From Spirochaetales bacterium (GTDB taxonomy: Bacteria; Spirochaetota; Spirochaetia; Sphaerochaetales; Sphaerochaetaceae), in contig JAQYFM010000148.1 in assembly GCA_028723145.1 (NCBI GenBank), positions 1 to 7,832 of the forward strand: a DNA stretch of 7,832 nucleotides, written 5' to 3'. The translations under genes were made by a program, and so were the position numbers. The notes beneath the pieces are model-generated. The model had not been told where the DNA came from, ran no database searches, and was given only the letters and a program-made list of their open reading frames with translations. Below, piece after piece: positions 7,136-7,832 of the stretch. Every line of letters begins with the position of its first letter. Position 1 is the first letter of the stretch.

Positions 7136-7832
7136 ATGAATCAATATGAAGCTTTTAAAGGAAAGCTGAAACTGTTTAGATTAAAATCTGAAATATTAGG
7201 TTTCTTTTTACCAATTACAGGAAAAGAAGTTGCACAACATCTTACGATAAGAAATGATGGTAGAGTTTGGCTAACACGATATGGCTTTAGCTATCCTGTT
7301 TATCCTCGCTATGAGAAAAGAAAGAGTGAATATTATAGAATTTCCAAAGAAAGTGTAGATTTAATATTTGAGTTAATTACTACATACTTTACTAATAATT
7401 ATGATCCCCAGTTTGCTTGTGATGTAGGTGTATGGGATGCTGAATTAATAAATATAGATAATAAATCTTTTCACTATTCTGGCGACCTTATTGGAGAATA
7501 TATACTTAACGATGTAGATATCTGTATGCTGATAAGAGATGAATTAAAGCTTCCTAATTTATTTTTATTTGATGGAAATGCAAGAGAGGAATTTGTTTCA
7601 ACTATAGAAGCAATTTTTAATATAAAAAATAATATAGAGAAGCTTTATCTCGATTATGAAAAATGTGAGTTAGGCTTAAGCTTTGAAAATAGTGAAGAGA
7701 ATACTAATCTTATTATTAAAAGTCCAAATAAAATTAAAAACTTTCTTGAAGAATATAAATTTTCAGAATGGTATTATCTTCCCGAAGATAGTTCTAATAC
7801 AAGGAATAGACGCTATCAAATAACTATTACCT
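7136..7832 (+). CDS. Uncharacterised Firmicutes-type protein, N-terminal 232 codons (right edge of window)
   Basis: The frame is open from ATG 7136 to the end of the window with no stop, so the gene is cut by the right edge. I cannot name the family. The visible 232 residues have no signal peptide or membrane segment and look like a soluble cytoplasmic protein. Features seen are a W-L-T-R-Y-G-F-S-Y-P stretch (45-54), D-V-G-V-W-D-A-E-L (96-104), then H-Y-S-G-D-L and L-I-R-D-E-L-K-L-P (132-140) and L-F-D-G-N (144-148). From memory, the order 'W-x-L ... G-D/S-L ... L-I-R-D-x-L ... F-D-G-N' recurs in hypothetical proteins of clostridia, with no known function. An in-frame TAA at 7130-7132 and the lack of any other in-frame ATG before residue 131 make 7136 the likely start, although no Shine-Dalgarno sequence precedes it. 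Base use (15 of 60 G+C in 7621-7680) is poorer than in ygeY. The terminator at 7072-7098 separates it from ygeY. Confidence 0.7.
   Translation, partial: MNQYEAFKGKLKLFRLKSEILGFFLPITGKEVAQHLTIRNDGRVWLTRYGFSYPVYPRYEKRKSEYYRISKESVDLIFELITTYFTNNYDPQFACDVGVWDAELINIDNKSFHYSGDLIGEYILNDVDICMLIRDELKLPNLFLFDGNAREEFVSTIEAIFNIKNNIEKLYLDYEKCELGLSFENSEENTNLIIKSPNKIKNFLEEYKFSEWYYLPEDSSNTRNRRYQITIT

Noticed and set aside
1..7832. CRISPR array, insertion sequence, prophage or RNA gene
   Set aside because: No regularly spaced repeats, transposase or integrase motifs, terminal inverted repeats, or tRNA/rRNA-like segments were seen by eye on either strand; a covariance-model scan was not possible.

Overview
The window reads as a piece of chromosome from a low-GC, probably anaerobic Bacillota bacterium, most likely a gut-type Clostridia or Erysipelotrichia member. 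The reasons are AT-rich genes (for example 16 of 60 bases are G+C in 3541-3600), AAGGA/GGAGG-type ribosome binding sites, a single-membrane-style lipoprotein signal peptide, a cysteine-containing extracellular lipoprotein, and protein families that I know mainly from anaerobic Firmicutes. The genus cannot be fixed from the sequence. All genes I could support lie on the + strand.

Layout: (1) 2-145, the C-terminal end of a GNAT-type N-acetyltransferase, cut by the left edge. (2) 163-5540, a two-gene transcription unit with a good sigma-A promoter containing an extended -10. It encodes an extracellular solute-binding lipoprotein and, 23 bases later, a very large (1285 aa) membrane hybrid sensor histidine kinase with an extracellular Cache-like sensor, HAMP, PAS, degenerate GGDEF, GAF-like, HisKA, HATPase and receiver modules. 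(3) 5541-5671, an intergenic control region with a 10-bp-phased GCAACA direct repeat, candidate promoters and a small stem-loop. (4) 5672-7048, ygeY, an M20-family metallohydrolase of the 'selenium metabolism-linked' YgeY family, with all expected metal ligands and a richer, more biased codon use than its neighbours. (5) 7049-7098, an AT-rich hairpin and a clear Rho-independent terminator. (6) 7136-7832, an uncharacterised protein gene running off the right edge, with no Shine-Dalgarno sequence and a -10-like box placed as in a leaderless gene.

How the parts work together: the binding lipoprotein has no ABC permease or ATPase beside it but is co-transcribed with a sensor kinase. The simplest reading, which is inference, is that it captures a small solute (probably a sugar or similar) at the cell surface and presents it to the kinase, rather than serving transport only. 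The kinase ends in a receiver domain with no HPt or DNA-binding output in the window, so the downstream partner is elsewhere. ygeY is a separate, single-gene unit with its own promoter region and terminator. No CRISPR array, rRNA, tRNA, insertion sequence or phage gene was seen. The most unusual items are the solute-binding-protein/kinase pair, the catalytically dead GGDEF inside the kinase, the phased repeat upstream of ygeY and the possible leaderless start of the last gene.
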